From JBBQNJ01 sp038329845 (lineage in GTDB: Bacteria; Planctomycetota; Phycisphaerae; Tepidisphaerales; Tepidisphaeraceae), in the NCBI GenBank assembly GCA_038329845.1, contig JBBQNJ010000016.1, positions 1 through 64,000 of the forward strand: a DNA stretch of 64,000 nt, in the 5' to 3' direction. Below the pieces are notes generated by a model. It ran no database searches and was not told the DNA's origin. It was given only the letters and a program-made list of their open reading frames with translations. This document shows, in pieces, positions 41,995 to 50,311 of the stretch (within the stretch, counting starts at the first letter, position 1; every line of letters begins with the position of its first letter). The position numbers and the translations under genes are program-made.

Positions 41995-42987
41995 ATGGCC
42001 AATCCAAAGAAAAAAGCGTTGATCACGGGAATCACCGGGCAGGATGGTTCGTACTTGTCCGAACACCTGCTCGAGATGGGGTATGAAGTGCATGGCGTGA
42101 TCCGCCGGGTGGCGCTGGAGGATCCGACTCACCGGCTTCGGCGAATCTCGCATCTCGAGGGTCGCTTGCAGCTTCATTCGGCCAGCCTTGAGTCGTATCC
42201 GTCGCTGGTGCAGATCGTTCACAAGATTCAGCCCGACGAGGTGTATCACCTCGCCGCACAGTCCTATGTCGCCGAGAGTTTCGAGGATGCGTTTTCCACG
42301 TTGAACACGAACATCAACGGCACGCACTACATCCTGGCGGCGATCCATGCCGTCAGCCCGCAATCGCGGCTTTATTTCGCCAGCACCAGCGAGATGTTCG
42401 GCAAGGTCGTCGAGGTGCCGCAGACGGAATCGACCGCCTTTCGTCCGCGCTCGCCGTACGGCATCTCGAAGGTCGCGGGGTATGAGCTGGTCCGCAATTA
42501 CCGCGAGGCCTACGACCTGTATTGCTGCTCGGGGATCCTGTTCAACCACGAAAGCCCGCGGCGAGGGTTCGAGTTCGTGACCCGCAAGACCACCTACGCG
42601 GTGGCGCGGATCAAACACGGGTTGCAGAAGGATTTGACGCTGGGCAATCTCCAGGCCAAGCGCGACTGGGGCCACGCCCGCGACTACGTGCGGGCCATGC
42701 ACCTGATGCTTCAGCAGCCCAAGCCCGAAGATTTCGTCATCGCCTCGGGCCAGACCCACTCGGTCCGCGAGTTCTGCGACCTCGCCTTCGAGACTGCGGG
42801 GCTGAAGGCCTCGGATTATGTCAAGACTTCGGGCGTGTTTTTCCGCCCGGCCGAAGTCGAACTGCTGATCGGCGACGCTTCCAAGGCCCGGGCCACATTA
42901 AAATGGGAGCCGACCTACACCTTTGAGCAGTTGGTCCGCGAAATGGTCGAATCGGACTTGGAACTGGTGAGCCAGCGCGGTCAGTAA
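41995..42987 (+). CDS. gmd: GDP-mannose 4,6-dehydratase
   Basis: A 330-residue short-chain dehydrogenase that converts GDP-D-mannose to GDP-4-keto-6-deoxymannose, the entry to GDP-fucose or GDP-rhamnose. NAD(P)-binding GITGQDGSYLSEHLLEMGYEVHGVIRR, DEVYHLAAQSYVAESF, active-site STSEMFG and YGISK (Y-x-x-x-K), SGILFNHESPRRGFEFVTRK, LGNLQAKRDWGHARDYVRAM and FRPAEVELLIGDASKA. ATG 41995 matches the family start. The 3' end overlaps the convergent PfkB gene by 7 bp. With manA at 62 kb it supports a deoxyhexose pathway. Confidence 0.96.
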   Translation: MANPKKKALITGITGQDGSYLSEHLLEMGYEVHGVIRRVALEDPTHRLRRISHLEGRLQLHSASLESYPSLVQIVHKIQPDEVYHLAAQSYVAESFEDAFSTLNTNINGTHYILAAIHAVSPQSRLYFASTSEMFGKVVEVPQTESTAFRPRSPYGISKVAGYELVRNYREAYDLYCCSGILFNHESPRRGFEFVTRKTTYAVARIKHGLQKDLTLGNLQAKRDWGHARDYVRAMHLMLQQPKPEDFVIASGQTHSVREFCDLAFETAGLKASDYVKTSGVFFRPAEVELLIGDASKARATLKWEPTYTFEQLVREMVESDLELVSQRGQ

Positions 42988-43883
42988 CTCATCGCCTGCT
43001 TCAGATCGAACCAGCGCTGGTCGATCGCCTCGCGGGTCGCGCTGCGCAGCCCGTCAAGCGAAAAATCGCCGATCGTGAAGCTCGCTACCACCGTCCCGAA
43101 TGCCAGCGCCCGTTTGAGACTGGCCGCGGTAAAGTTGCCCTGGGTGGCGAGGTATCCCATCATCCCGCCCGCGAAGCTGTCGCCGGCGCCGGTGGGATCG
43201 ACCACCTTTTCCGCCGGATAGGCCGGCAGGACGAACGTCTGCTCGCCGCTGCACATCAGGCAGCCATGTTCGCCTTTTTTGATCACCACGAACTGCGGAC
43301 CCATCGCCAGCACCTCGCGTGCCGCGGCAACCAGGTTGCGCTGACCTGTCAGCAGCCGCGCTTCACCGTCGTTGAGTACCAGGCCATGGATCATCCCCAG
43401 CAGCTTGCAAAGCTGCTCGCGCTCGGTCTGGATCCACAAGTTCATCGTGTCGGCCACGATCAGCTTCGCCCCGGAAAGATCCTTCGCCATCTGCTGCTGG
43501 AGAATCGGGTGAGTATTGGCCAGAAAAACATAGCGCGAATCGCAAAACGCCGCGGGAATCTTCGGGGCTCGCTCGGCCAGCACGTTCAAGTCCACCTCGA
43601 CCGTGACCGCCTCGTTCAAGTCCTTCACGTAGGAACCATGCCAGCGGAACGTCTTGCTCCCGGCGCGATGTTCGATCCCGGCGACATCCACCTCCCGCCC
43701 GGCGAACACATCCAGCATGGCCGGTGGACAGTCATCCCCCACCACCCCGACAAGTCGAACCGGCGTAAAGAACGAAGCGGCATACGCGAAGTAGATCGCC
43801 GATCCGCCGAGGACGCCTTCACGCATCCCGGTGGGCGTTTCCACGGTGTCGATTCCGATTGATCCGGTGACCAGCAAAGACAT
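42981..43883 (-). CDS. PfkB-family sugar or nucleoside kinase
   Basis: A 300-residue ribokinase-fold kinase. N-terminal MSLLVTGSIGIDTVETPTG with GGSAIYFAYAASFF, then VVDPTGAGDSFAGGMMGYLA holding the catalytic Asp and anion hole (GAGD). Closest in layout to adenosine/ribokinase-type members, but the substrate cannot be read from sequence. It follows an orphan PIN-like gene by 10 bp, so the two are likely co-transcribed. Confidence 0.9.
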   Translation of the reverse strand: MSLLVTGSIGIDTVETPTGMREGVLGGSAIYFAYAASFFTPVRLVGVVGDDCPPAMLDVFAGREVDVAGIEHRAGSKTFRWHGSYVKDLNEAVTVEVDLNVLAERAPKIPAAFCDSRYVFLANTHPILQQQMAKDLSGAKLIVADTMNLWIQTEREQLCKLLGMIHGLVLNDGEARLLTGQRNLVAAAREVLAMGPQFVVIKKGEHGCLMCSGEQTFVLPAYPAEKVVDPTGAGDSFAGGMMGYLATQGNFTAASLKRALAFGTVVASFTIGDFSLDGLRSATREAIDQRWFDLKQAMSY

Positions 43884-43893
43884 TTCAACGATC

Positions 43894-44265
43894 CTATCGG
43901 CGGGAGGGAAGCTGACGGATTTTCACCCGCGAGCCGGTCACGGTGTACAGCCGTCCCGGCACCAGGCGTTTGTAACGTGTAAACAACCGGTCGATCGCAT
44001 CGTCTTGCTCGACATCGCCGCCGGACAATTGCAGGTAGACGATGCATCGATCCAGCCACAGATCCAGCGCGAAGGGCGCTTCGGCCAGTTGGGAATCGGT
44101 GGTGAGCAGATCCCATTGGCGCTGCTTCAATGCCCGCAGCAGCTCGCCCGCATCGGCTTCGCTGGCAAGTTGCAATTCCTCACGCAGATGAACCCCATGC
44201 CCGTGGCGGCGCAAAGCGTCCGCGACCGCCGGGGTGAGATTCTCGCCAACAACCAGCCACTGCAT
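43894..44265 (-). CDS. Orphan PIN-like (DUF5615-type) protein
   Basis: A 123-residue protein similar along its length to the DUF5615 protein at 39270: LTPAVADALRRHGHGVHLREEL, ASEADAGELLRAL, WDLLTTDSQLAE, GRLYTVTGSRVKIRQLP. The pattern of helices and the T-x-D motif are kept, but the second acidic residue of TxDxDF is replaced (TTDSQL). No DUF433 antitoxin gene is adjacent; instead it is 10 bp upstream of a PfkB kinase. It may be an inactivated or repurposed nuclease, or may act alone. Confidence 0.7.
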   Translation of the reverse strand: MQWLVVGENLTPAVADALRRHGHGVHLREELQLASEADAGELLRALKQRQWDLLTTDSQLAEAPFALDLWLDRCIVYLQLSGGDVEQDDAIDRLFTRYKRLVPGRLYTVTGSRVKIRQLPSRR

Positions 44266-44383
44266 GGGGCAGGCATCGTAGTCACCCGCCGCCCCGGGGC
44301 AAGCGCCCGGCGAGATGAGTCATTCCCAATTTTAGCAAACGCCCAGCAATTCGTTCCGGTTCCAGTGAGTCGACGAGGTCTTT

Positions 44384-44472
44384 CAGTGCCGCCGGTGTCC
44401 CCCCACCCCCCGGCGGTTTTGGGTTGCCTGCCGATTCAACGCTTTTCGCCGGTGAGGACACCGGCGGCACTG
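44384..44472. repeat. Perfect 17 bp inverted repeat element
   Basis: CAGTGCCGCCGGTGTCC (44384-44400) and GGACACCGGCGGCACTG (44456-44472) are exact complements 55 bp apart, in a 269 bp gap (44266-44534) without genes. The core matches the palindromes between mreC and mreD. Confidence 0.85.
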
Positions 44473-44534
44473 GTAACTGACTTCGGCGTCCGCTCGATTA
44501 ACCGAAGCACCAAAGAAGATGCCCGATGCGGCGA

Positions 44535-45464
44535 TTAAGGGCCCTGCGGCGACAGCAGCCGTTCGATCTCGGCGAAAACTTCGTCCACCTCGAGTTCCGC
44601 CAGCGGTTGACGATGCATGACGCGAACCGATGGCCCCAGTGGCTTCCAGACCAGCGGGTCGGACGGGCCGAACAGTGCCAGCGTCGGGACGGCGATGATC
44701 CCCGCGAGGTGCGAAGGCCCCGAGTCGTTGCCGACGAACCCCGCCGCGGCGCTCAGATGGGTGAGCAGGTCCCAATAGGTGGGCGTCTGAAGCACCGGCG
44801 CCGTCGAGGTGAATCGGGCGATCTCATGGCCGCTCCACCGTTCCAATTCGGTCTCCCCCATCAGGAGCCGGACACGGCGACCGGACCTGTGAATGCGGTC
44901 GATCAGCGCCAGGAAATGGTCCGGCGGCCAGCATTTCTCCCGGCTGCCCGATCCGGGATGGACCAATAGATCGGCACCGGGCACTCGGCGCAGCGCCACC
45001 CCGCGCTGAGCGATGAACGACAATGTCTGTTCCATCGCCGCCTTCGCCGCCACGTGGATATGAAGCTGATCGAGCAGAAATTGCGTGGCATGCCCGGCGT
45101 AATCGGCCGGGGGCTTGGGCAGCAGATGCGTCAACGCCGCCTCGGGGTTGATCTTCGCCACGTTCACCGACCACCGATCCGCGGGCTTGGCGATGAACGT
45201 GAAGATCGCATGGGCGCCCGTGAGCAGGCGGGCGCTTTCCTCGGGCAGATTGGGCTTAGCGCTGAACAGCTCATGCCAGCCGTTCTCGACATCCGCCGAC
45301 TCGATCCGCAACGCGGTCTCGGCCAGTTGTCCCTTGCCCGCGTGCGTGACGTAATACACCCGGCTCTGCGGAAACAGCCGTCCCACCGCCAAGGCCAGCG
45401 GCCAGGTCAACACGAAGTCGCCCAAGGCCCCGAGATGGAAGATGAGTACGTTTCGTTTTAACAC
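44535..45464 (-). CDS. Glycosyltransferase family 9 (heptosyltransferase-like)
   Basis: A 309-residue GT-B enzyme: LIFHLGALGDFVLTWPLALAVGRLFP at the N terminus (the G-x-LGD motif of heptosyltransferases), LLVHPGSGSREKCWPPDHFLALIDRI and FVGNDSGPSHLAGIIAVPTLALFGPSDPLVWKP (nucleotide-sugar binding). GTG 45464 (VLKRNVLIFHLG) was chosen; the frame extends to 45554. Probably transfers a sugar from an ADP- or NDP-activated donor to an outer-membrane glycolipid. Divergent from the esterase gene. Confidence 0.88.
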   Translation of the reverse strand: MLKRNVLIFHLGALGDFVLTWPLALAVGRLFPQSRVYYVTHAGKGQLAETALRIESADVENGWHELFSAKPNLPEESARLLTGAHAIFTFIAKPADRWSVNVAKINPEAALTHLLPKPPADYAGHATQFLLDQLHIHVAAKAAMEQTLSFIAQRGVALRRVPGADLLVHPGSGSREKCWPPDHFLALIDRIHRSGRRVRLLMGETELERWSGHEIARFTSTAPVLQTPTYWDLLTHLSAAAGFVGNDSGPSHLAGIIAVPTLALFGPSDPLVWKPLGPSVRVMHRQPLAELEVDEVFAEIERLLSPQGP

Positions 45465-45547
45465 GCCGACCCAGCAGCATACCGCCGCCCGGGCCGCGGA
45501 CGAAGAGGCGGAGAGACGAACGAACCGTAAAAACGCAGTGCCGAGGC

Positions 45548-45578
45548 TTGGCACCGTCGTGGAGAACGGTTATATAAT
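45548..45578 (+). promoter_or_regulatory. Promoter of the esterase gene
   Basis: TTGGCA (45548-45553), 19 bp, TATAAT (45573-45578) in the region between divergent genes; about 70 nt before the esterase ATG. Confidence 0.5.
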
Positions 45579-45654
45579 AACAGGCACTGGGTCGGCGACA
45601 GCGATTATCGTCGACACGCAACGGTTCTTCGCACGATGGACAATCGGAGGCTGC

Positions 45655-47721
45655 ATGGCGCGGATCACAATGGCTCTGTCGATCTTGGGGATTCTCATGC
45701 TCGTGGCCCCGGCGGAGGGAGAAACGGGATTGTTCCGGCTCTTGCCCGATGGGCTGTCGTTCAACGGCGAGGGGTGGGCCGTCAAGGCCGACGGGCAGCT
45801 CGGATGGGTGTCGCTGAAGATCGGCGAGGCCGAATTTCTCGCCGCGACCCCCGAATACGGAGCCATATTATTCAAAAAGAACGATCGGTGGTTCACCCGC
45901 TATCCCGATCGCAGCGCGCTGTCGCACGACACGCAGACGGGACGATTCGGCATGGTCGCCGACGGGCGCAACATGATCAAAATCGCCCCGGACTGGTTCA
46001 AGCCTGAGTTCGAGCTGACCCTCGGCGCCAATGACCGCGACGATCAACAGGTGTTCATCTTCCTGTCCGACGAAGTGGCGCTGGTTCGTATGGGCGGCAG
46101 CCTGGACAGCAATCGCACGCTCTCACCCATCGCGGTCGATCGTTCCACCAAACAAACCAAGTCGCAACCCGCGGCACTGATCGTCCACCGTAGCGGGGTG
46201 GCACTGCGCATCTCCGCGGCCACGCCGGAATCGGTGAAAACCGAAAAGGGGAAGGCCAGTCCCCCGGCGATCGAAGCGGGAATGGTTGCCGGACCCGATG
46301 GAACCCCGCGGCTGGCGCTAATTCTGACCTGCAAGGGATTCATCGCCAACACGTTCAATGTCTCGGTCGAGACCGCTCCGCACGGCGCTAATTTCGCCGT
46401 CTCTCCGAAGTTCGATGTGCATAGCGCCGACGATCCGAATCGCAATGTCGGCGGCGGCGGCGCGGCCAACGGGGTCAAGAACCCGATCTACGGCCCCGGC
46501 GTGGCGCTGGACTTGGGATTCACGTTCGGCTGGCTGGGTTCCGAGCCGTTTAATGGGCGCGCTGAACTCGAGGTGATCCACGCCTTGGGAAAGACCCACT
46601 TCCACCAGTGGATCGATCTGAAAAACGTCAAACCGGCCCCGAGCGACGCCAAGGAGTCCGCCGGCCTGATCCGCGTCAAGTTCGACCCGAAATTTCACAT
46701 CCCCGGCGTGAGCGAGGTCTCGGCCCGGCTGTTCGACGCCGGCGGGCGGCTAATCTGGACCGACCGCTACCGCATGGCGTGGGACTGGGAACATTACCAG
46801 CCGACTATCGACGTTCAGCCTGACTTCAAGGCGTTCTGGGTCGACACGCTCAAGCAACTGCGCGCTCAGCCGCTGGAACCCGAGGTGACTCGCGTCTTCG
46901 AGGATCATCCGACTTTCGAGATCTACAAGGTGTCGATGAACGGTTGGGCCGGTAAACGCATCTGGGCGATGATGTACGTTCCGAAAAACGTCGCTCGGCC
47001 GATGGGCGCGATCGTAGGATCTCATCCCGGGACTCGCGGGTTCTCGGTGAACAAGGGTCCGGATGGAGTTTACGGATCCAAGGCCCCCGCCGATCCCAGG
47101 TTCGTCACTCTCACGCCGCTGATTCGCGGCTTCGAGCCTGATGCGGCGGATATTCCGTTCAATGATCCGTGGTGGGGTCCGCTCGAAGATCGCGATACCT
47201 ATGTCGCGCGATCGTGGTACTGCGCCATGGTCCGAGGGATCGACTACCTCGCCACCCGGCCCGACCTGGTCGATATGAAACGCATCATCGCACGCGGCGG
47301 CAGCCAGGGCGGCGGGCTGGCGCTGGTGACCGCGGGGCTGGATCACCGCGTCGCCTACTGTCTGGCCGACTGTCCCTCGAACTGCCAGCCGCGCGAGATC
47401 ATGTTCAATTATCCCAGCTTCGGTCCCTCTCGCGGACAAACCCCGCCGGGAAAAACCGATGAGCAGACGGCCGTTTTGCTCAGCTATTACAACCCGGCGA
47501 ATTTCGCGGCGATGATCCAGTGCCCCACCTATGTCGGTTCCAATATCGGCGACCTGACCGTCCACAGCATGGGCCCGCTGGCGGCGTACCATAATCTGGT
47601 TCAACTCGATCCATCACAAAAAGAGTTCTATCCCGGTTTTTCCCATTTCCACGGCTCGGGGCCCGGGCTGGGGGTGAAGACGAAGGAAATTCTCGAAAAA
47701 CTTGGAGGAGTGAGGGAGTGA
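45655..47721 (+). CDS. Secreted acetyl-xylan-esterase-like (CE7 type) alpha/beta hydrolase
   Basis: A 688-residue exported enzyme. Signal peptide MARITMALSILGILMLVAPAEG; a beta-rich N-terminal region of about 400 residues; then a CE7-type catalytic domain (PDFKAFWVDTLKQLR, nucleophile Ser in RGGSQGGGLALVTAGLD, and the terminal catalytic His in YPGFSHFHGSG). CE7 enzymes remove acetyl groups from xylan or small oligosaccharides. ATG 45655 has GGAGG 5 nt upstream. The long N-terminal region is unusual for CE7 and is not recognised. Function inferred from the catalytic domain. Confidence 0.82.
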   Translation: MARITMALSILGILMLVAPAEGETGLFRLLPDGLSFNGEGWAVKADGQLGWVSLKIGEAEFLAATPEYGAILFKKNDRWFTRYPDRSALSHDTQTGRFGMVADGRNMIKIAPDWFKPEFELTLGANDRDDQQVFIFLSDEVALVRMGGSLDSNRTLSPIAVDRSTKQTKSQPAALIVHRSGVALRISAATPESVKTEKGKASPPAIEAGMVAGPDGTPRLALILTCKGFIANTFNVSVETAPHGANFAVSPKFDVHSADDPNRNVGGGGAANGVKNPIYGPGVALDLGFTFGWLGSEPFNGRAELEVIHALGKTHFHQWIDLKNVKPAPSDAKESAGLIRVKFDPKFHIPGVSEVSARLFDAGGRLIWTDRYRMAWDWEHYQPTIDVQPDFKAFWVDTLKQLRAQPLEPEVTRVFEDHPTFEIYKVSMNGWAGKRIWAMMYVPKNVARPMGAIVGSHPGTRGFSVNKGPDGVYGSKAPADPRFVTLTPLIRGFEPDAADIPFNDPWWGPLEDRDTYVARSWYCAMVRGIDYLATRPDLVDMKRIIARGGSQGGGLALVTAGLDHRVAYCLADCPSNCQPREIMFNYPSFGPSRGQTPPGKTDEQTAVLLSYYNPANFAAMIQCPTYVGSNIGDLTVHSMGPLAAYHNLVQLDPSQKEFYPGFSHFHGSGPGLGVKTKEILEKLGGVRE

Positions 47722-47725
47722 ATTT

Positions 47726-47837
47726 GTTAGCCCGAAGCGCCAGCGAGGAGATCAAGCCGTGAAAGGGCGATTTCGTTAGAGGAGATCAACGGCTGAAGCG
47801 GCGATTTCGTTAGCCCGAAGCGCCAGCGAGGAGATCA
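47726..47837. repeat. 29 bp direct repeats downstream of the esterase gene
   Basis: GTTAGCCCGAAGCGCCAGCG followed by AGGAGATCA occurs at 47726-47754 and 47809-47837. A shorter variant between them (GCGATTTCGTTAGAGGAGATC, 47768-47787) shares both ends. The 272 bp gap 47722-47993 has no gene. The AGCCCGAAGCGC-x-AGCGAGG word is a common planctomycete intergenic repeat. Confidence 0.75.
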
Positions 47838-47981
47838 GAAGTTGAGATGAGCGGGTGAGGGGTTGGGGGGCGAAGGAGGTCGCAGCCAACAACTAAACGC
47901 CCGTACTGCTCCACGACGTTTACACACTTGCCGCTAAAAAATCGCGGCCAATCGTCCAATGGCCTTCTTCGCCTTGGGCGA

Positions 47982-47987
47982 TACAAT
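47982..47987 (+). promoter_or_regulatory. -10 element (TACAAT) 6 nt before a start codon
   Basis: TACAAT, 6 nt (gcgcgc), then GTG 47994; no ribosome site. Candidate leaderless start. Confidence 0.5.
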
Positions 47988-47993
47988 GCGCGC

Positions 47994-48230
47994 GTGAGCG
48001 AGAGTTCTCTTGCTTTTGTCCGGCGGCGGACCGCAGCGCTCATCGAGGCGATCGAGGCGGATCAACGGGCCTTGGAGGAGTCGGACGATGGGCCTTCGTC
48101 GGCATCGCCGCCGGCTCGATCTCTTCGGCAAGGCACCGTGATCTACGGCCTGTCCACCGATGCGATGCGACGGTTGCTCGAAAGGCTCGACATCGCGATG
48201 GCTGATGAATCCGACCGCCGGTTCGATTAA
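47994..48230 (+). CDS. Small hypothetical protein
   Basis: 78 residues from a GTG: a charged helical start (ESSLAFVRRRTAALIEAIEADQRALEES), a Ser/Pro linker and LSTDAMRRLLERLDIAMADESDRRFD. No known motif. The TACAAT box with 6 nt spacing and the following gene 23 bp downstream suggest a real two-gene transcript. Not recognised. Confidence 0.5.
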   Translation: MSESSLAFVRRRTAALIEAIEADQRALEESDDGPSSASPPARSLRQGTVIYGLSTDAMRRLLERLDIAMADESDRRFD

Positions 48231-48253
48231 ATTCATGCGGAGATCAAGACGCG

Positions 48254-48904
48254 ATGAACCCGCCCGACCCGACCAAATCCAACGAATCGACCGAACCGAC
48301 TGACTCGCTCCAGACCGGGCAGATCGTCGCCAATCCCGGCAGGGAATTCCGGCTTCGCCGCGGAATCATGGCGGTCGTCATCGTGGTCATGGGGGTGTGG
48401 TTCGCGTACGACGGCTGGGTGGCGTGGCCCCGGAGCAACGCCGAACACGCGCGCATCAATAAGGAACTGGACCAGGCGATCGACTCGAAAGACAAAGAGC
48501 AACAGGTCAACTTGACCAAGGAGCTTGGCAAGTACAAGGAGCATACGTGGTTGGACATGGGTCTGCAGCGCGGCCTGGCGATCGTTCTGATCCCGGCGGG
48601 GATTTTCCTGCTGTCCTGGTGGATGTACCAGTCGCGCGGGCAAGTGCGGCTGACGGCCGATGATGTGCTGCACATGCCGGGACATCCGCCGGTGCCGCTG
48701 TCGGCGATCACCGACTTCGACAAGCGCAAGTGGGATCGTAAGGGCATCGCCAAGGCGCGCTACGATCTTTCCAAGACCGGCACCGACACCCGTTCCGGAC
48801 GATTGACGCTGGACGACTTCGCCTATCAGCGTCCGCCGATCGACGCGATCGTCGCCCGGATCGACGCAACGCGGCCAGAAGACTCCGCGAGCGGCGCGGC
48901 ATGA
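48254..48904 (+). CDS. Hypothetical two-helix membrane protein
   Basis: 216 residues: polar start (MNPPDPTKSNESTEPTDS), helix 1 (RGIMAVVIVVMGVWFAYDGWVAW), a charged Lys/Glu coiled segment (NKELDQAIDSKDKEQQVNLTKELGKYKE), helix 2 (GLAIVLIPAGIFLLSWWMY) and a C-terminal beta-rich domain (VRLTADDVLHMPGHPPVPLSAITDFDKRKWDRKGIAKARY), perhaps PH-like. GGAGATC precedes the ATG. No family recognised. Confidence 0.75.
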   Translation: MNPPDPTKSNESTEPTDSLQTGQIVANPGREFRLRRGIMAVVIVVMGVWFAYDGWVAWPRSNAEHARINKELDQAIDSKDKEQQVNLTKELGKYKEHTWLDMGLQRGLAIVLIPAGIFLLSWWMYQSRGQVRLTADDVLHMPGHPPVPLSAITDFDKRKWDRKGIAKARYDLSKTGTDTRSGRLTLDDFAYQRPPIDAIVARIDATRPEDSASGAA

Positions 48905-48929
48905 CTCGCGCTGCTTGCACGCCGAGGCG

Positions 48930-49490
48930 TCAATCAAAAGCGGCGTACCAGAACAGCGTCACGGCTTCTTTCACCAGGTCATGGTTGCTGCGGCGATGGG
49001 TGTCTAAGCCGCAGAGCGCAAATCCGGTCCGCGCAAATAATTGGCACGCGGCGGGGTTGTTCGTCAGGGATTCCGCGGCCAGCGCCCGCAATTTCAGATC
49101 CCTGGCCGTCGCCATCGCCTTGTAGATCATCGCGCTGCCAACGCCTTGGCGGCGAACATCGAAATCCACCCGCAGATCGATCACCCGCAGCACGCCGCGA
49201 TCGGGTGAAATCCCGCACGCCAGCAGACCCACGGGGCGATCCTCGTGTTCGGCGAGCAACGCAAGCCCCTCCTCGCCGCCGGCGACGATCTGCCGGATCG
49301 AGAACCGCCGGTCCTCGTCGATCGCGTTGGCGTCGATTCGCTTTTCCCGAAGCGGGCGCTCGTCGATCCGCCACGCCGTCGCCAACCCGGTCCCCTCGGC
49401 GACGACGTGCAGGTAGCCGTTGGCCTCGATCGTCCCGTCAATGTCGATAAGCCCGTCCAAATCGTGCGCCTTCATCGCTCGGATTCGCAT
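48930..49490 (-). CDS. GNAT-family N-acetyltransferase
   Basis: About 186 residues with the GNAT fold: an N-terminal MRIRAMKAHDLDGLIDIDGTIEANG, FSIRQIVAGGEEGLALLAEHEDRPVGLLACGI, and the acetyl-CoA motif VIDLRVDFDVRRQGVGSAMIYKAM (R-x-x-G-x-G), then ACQLFARTGFALCG. ATG 49490 was chosen (TACATT sits 6 nt upstream); the frame extends to 49562, into the edge of MITE copy 3. Substrate unknown. Confidence 0.85.
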   Translation of the reverse strand: MRIRAMKAHDLDGLIDIDGTIEANGYLHVVAEGTGLATAWRIDERPLREKRIDANAIDEDRRFSIRQIVAGGEEGLALLAEHEDRPVGLLACGISPDRGVLRVIDLRVDFDVRRQGVGSAMIYKAMATARDLKLRALAAESLTNNPAACQLFARTGFALCGLDTHRRSNHDLVKEAVTLFWYAAFD

Positions 49491-49565
49491 GGATCGAATG
49501 TATCCGAGCATCGCGGACAAGACATCCTCGAGGGGCACGCTTAAGGCAAAGAGCACGCTCAAAAC

Positions 49566-49685
49566 AAAGGGGACGCGCTTCTTTTTTCACAGGATGATAC
49601 TATCGCATTATTATAAATCATTATTACTTAATATTTTTACGAAATATGGACAAATATTTTGAAAAAGAAGCGCGTCCCCTTTTTT
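49566..49685. mobile_element. AT-rich MITE-like element, copy 3
   Basis: About 120 bp with ends AAAGGGGACGCGCTTCTTTT (49566) and AAAAAGAAGCGCGTCCCCTT (to 49685). Core AT-rich (GATACTATCGCATTATTATAAATCATTATTAC...). Lies between the GNAT gene and the ssrA promoter. Confidence 0.85.
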
Positions 49686-49715
49686 CGTTCCAGTAGGGGC
49701 GAATTGGCGGACGGC

Positions 49716-49744
49716 TTGCCCTGGGAGCCGGACCGGCATAGAAT
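49716..49744 (+). promoter_or_regulatory. ssrA: Promoter of ssrA
   Basis: TTGCCC (49716-49721), 17 bp, TAGAAT (49739-49744). Transcription would start about 35 nt before the mature tmRNA 5' end, implying RNase P processing. Confidence 0.65.
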
Positions 49745-49785
49745 CGAGTTCGTATTCGCAAGGTTCTTTGTACAAGTGAACCACC

Positions 49786-50168
49786 GGGGGCGACTGGTTT
49801 CGACCGGATGGCTACGGTGGCGGTGGCATGCCCAGGACGCTCGGTTGGCCTGGTTAATCACTCCGAGCAAACCATAACTGCCAACAGTGATGTTGCAGGC
49901 CGGTTCGGCTTCGCGGCCGCTCCGGTTCGAATGGCTGCCTAACTAAAGGCATCCTCAGCTTCGTCTGACGCCCGCGACAGGCGAGGTTGCAATTTTAGTG
50001 GGATAGTCCCCGGCCACTCCGTCGGACCGGGGGCGAAACGCAGACGGATGGATGATCCCGCAGGGCGCCGACGATCGGCGGGTTCATCGAGATTAAATCG
50101 CCGGCTATGCATGTAGAGGCCGCCATTTGGGCTGTTTCGGGACGGGGGTTCGACTCCCCCCGCCTCCA
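49786..50168 (+). ncRNA. ssrA: Transfer-messenger RNA (tmRNA)
   Basis: Trans-translation RNA that rescues stalled ribosomes. The 5' end GGGGGCGACTGGTTTCGACC is the tmRNA hallmark; the acceptor stem GGGGGCG pairs with CGCCTCC (50161-50167, one G-U) with A as discriminator, and CCA is not encoded. The T-arm GGGGGTTCGACTCCCCC precedes it. The resume codon is GCC at 49880 and the tag frame reads ANSDVAGRFGFAAAPVRMAA, then TAA at 49940-49942 followed by CTAA. The tag is 20 residues, longer than many and ending MAA in place of LAA. Length about 383 nt. Confidence 0.95.
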
Positions 50169-50311
50169 ATTGACCGTGGAGCCGCCGCACATCTGGAGAT
50201 CACATCAGCACTGCACTCAATAGCATTCCTGTCGCTCCGATCACCTCCCATCAGAACGCACCCGGCGGCCCGGGGATTCTGCCACGTTGGACTTCCAGCG
50301 CGAAGACCGGC

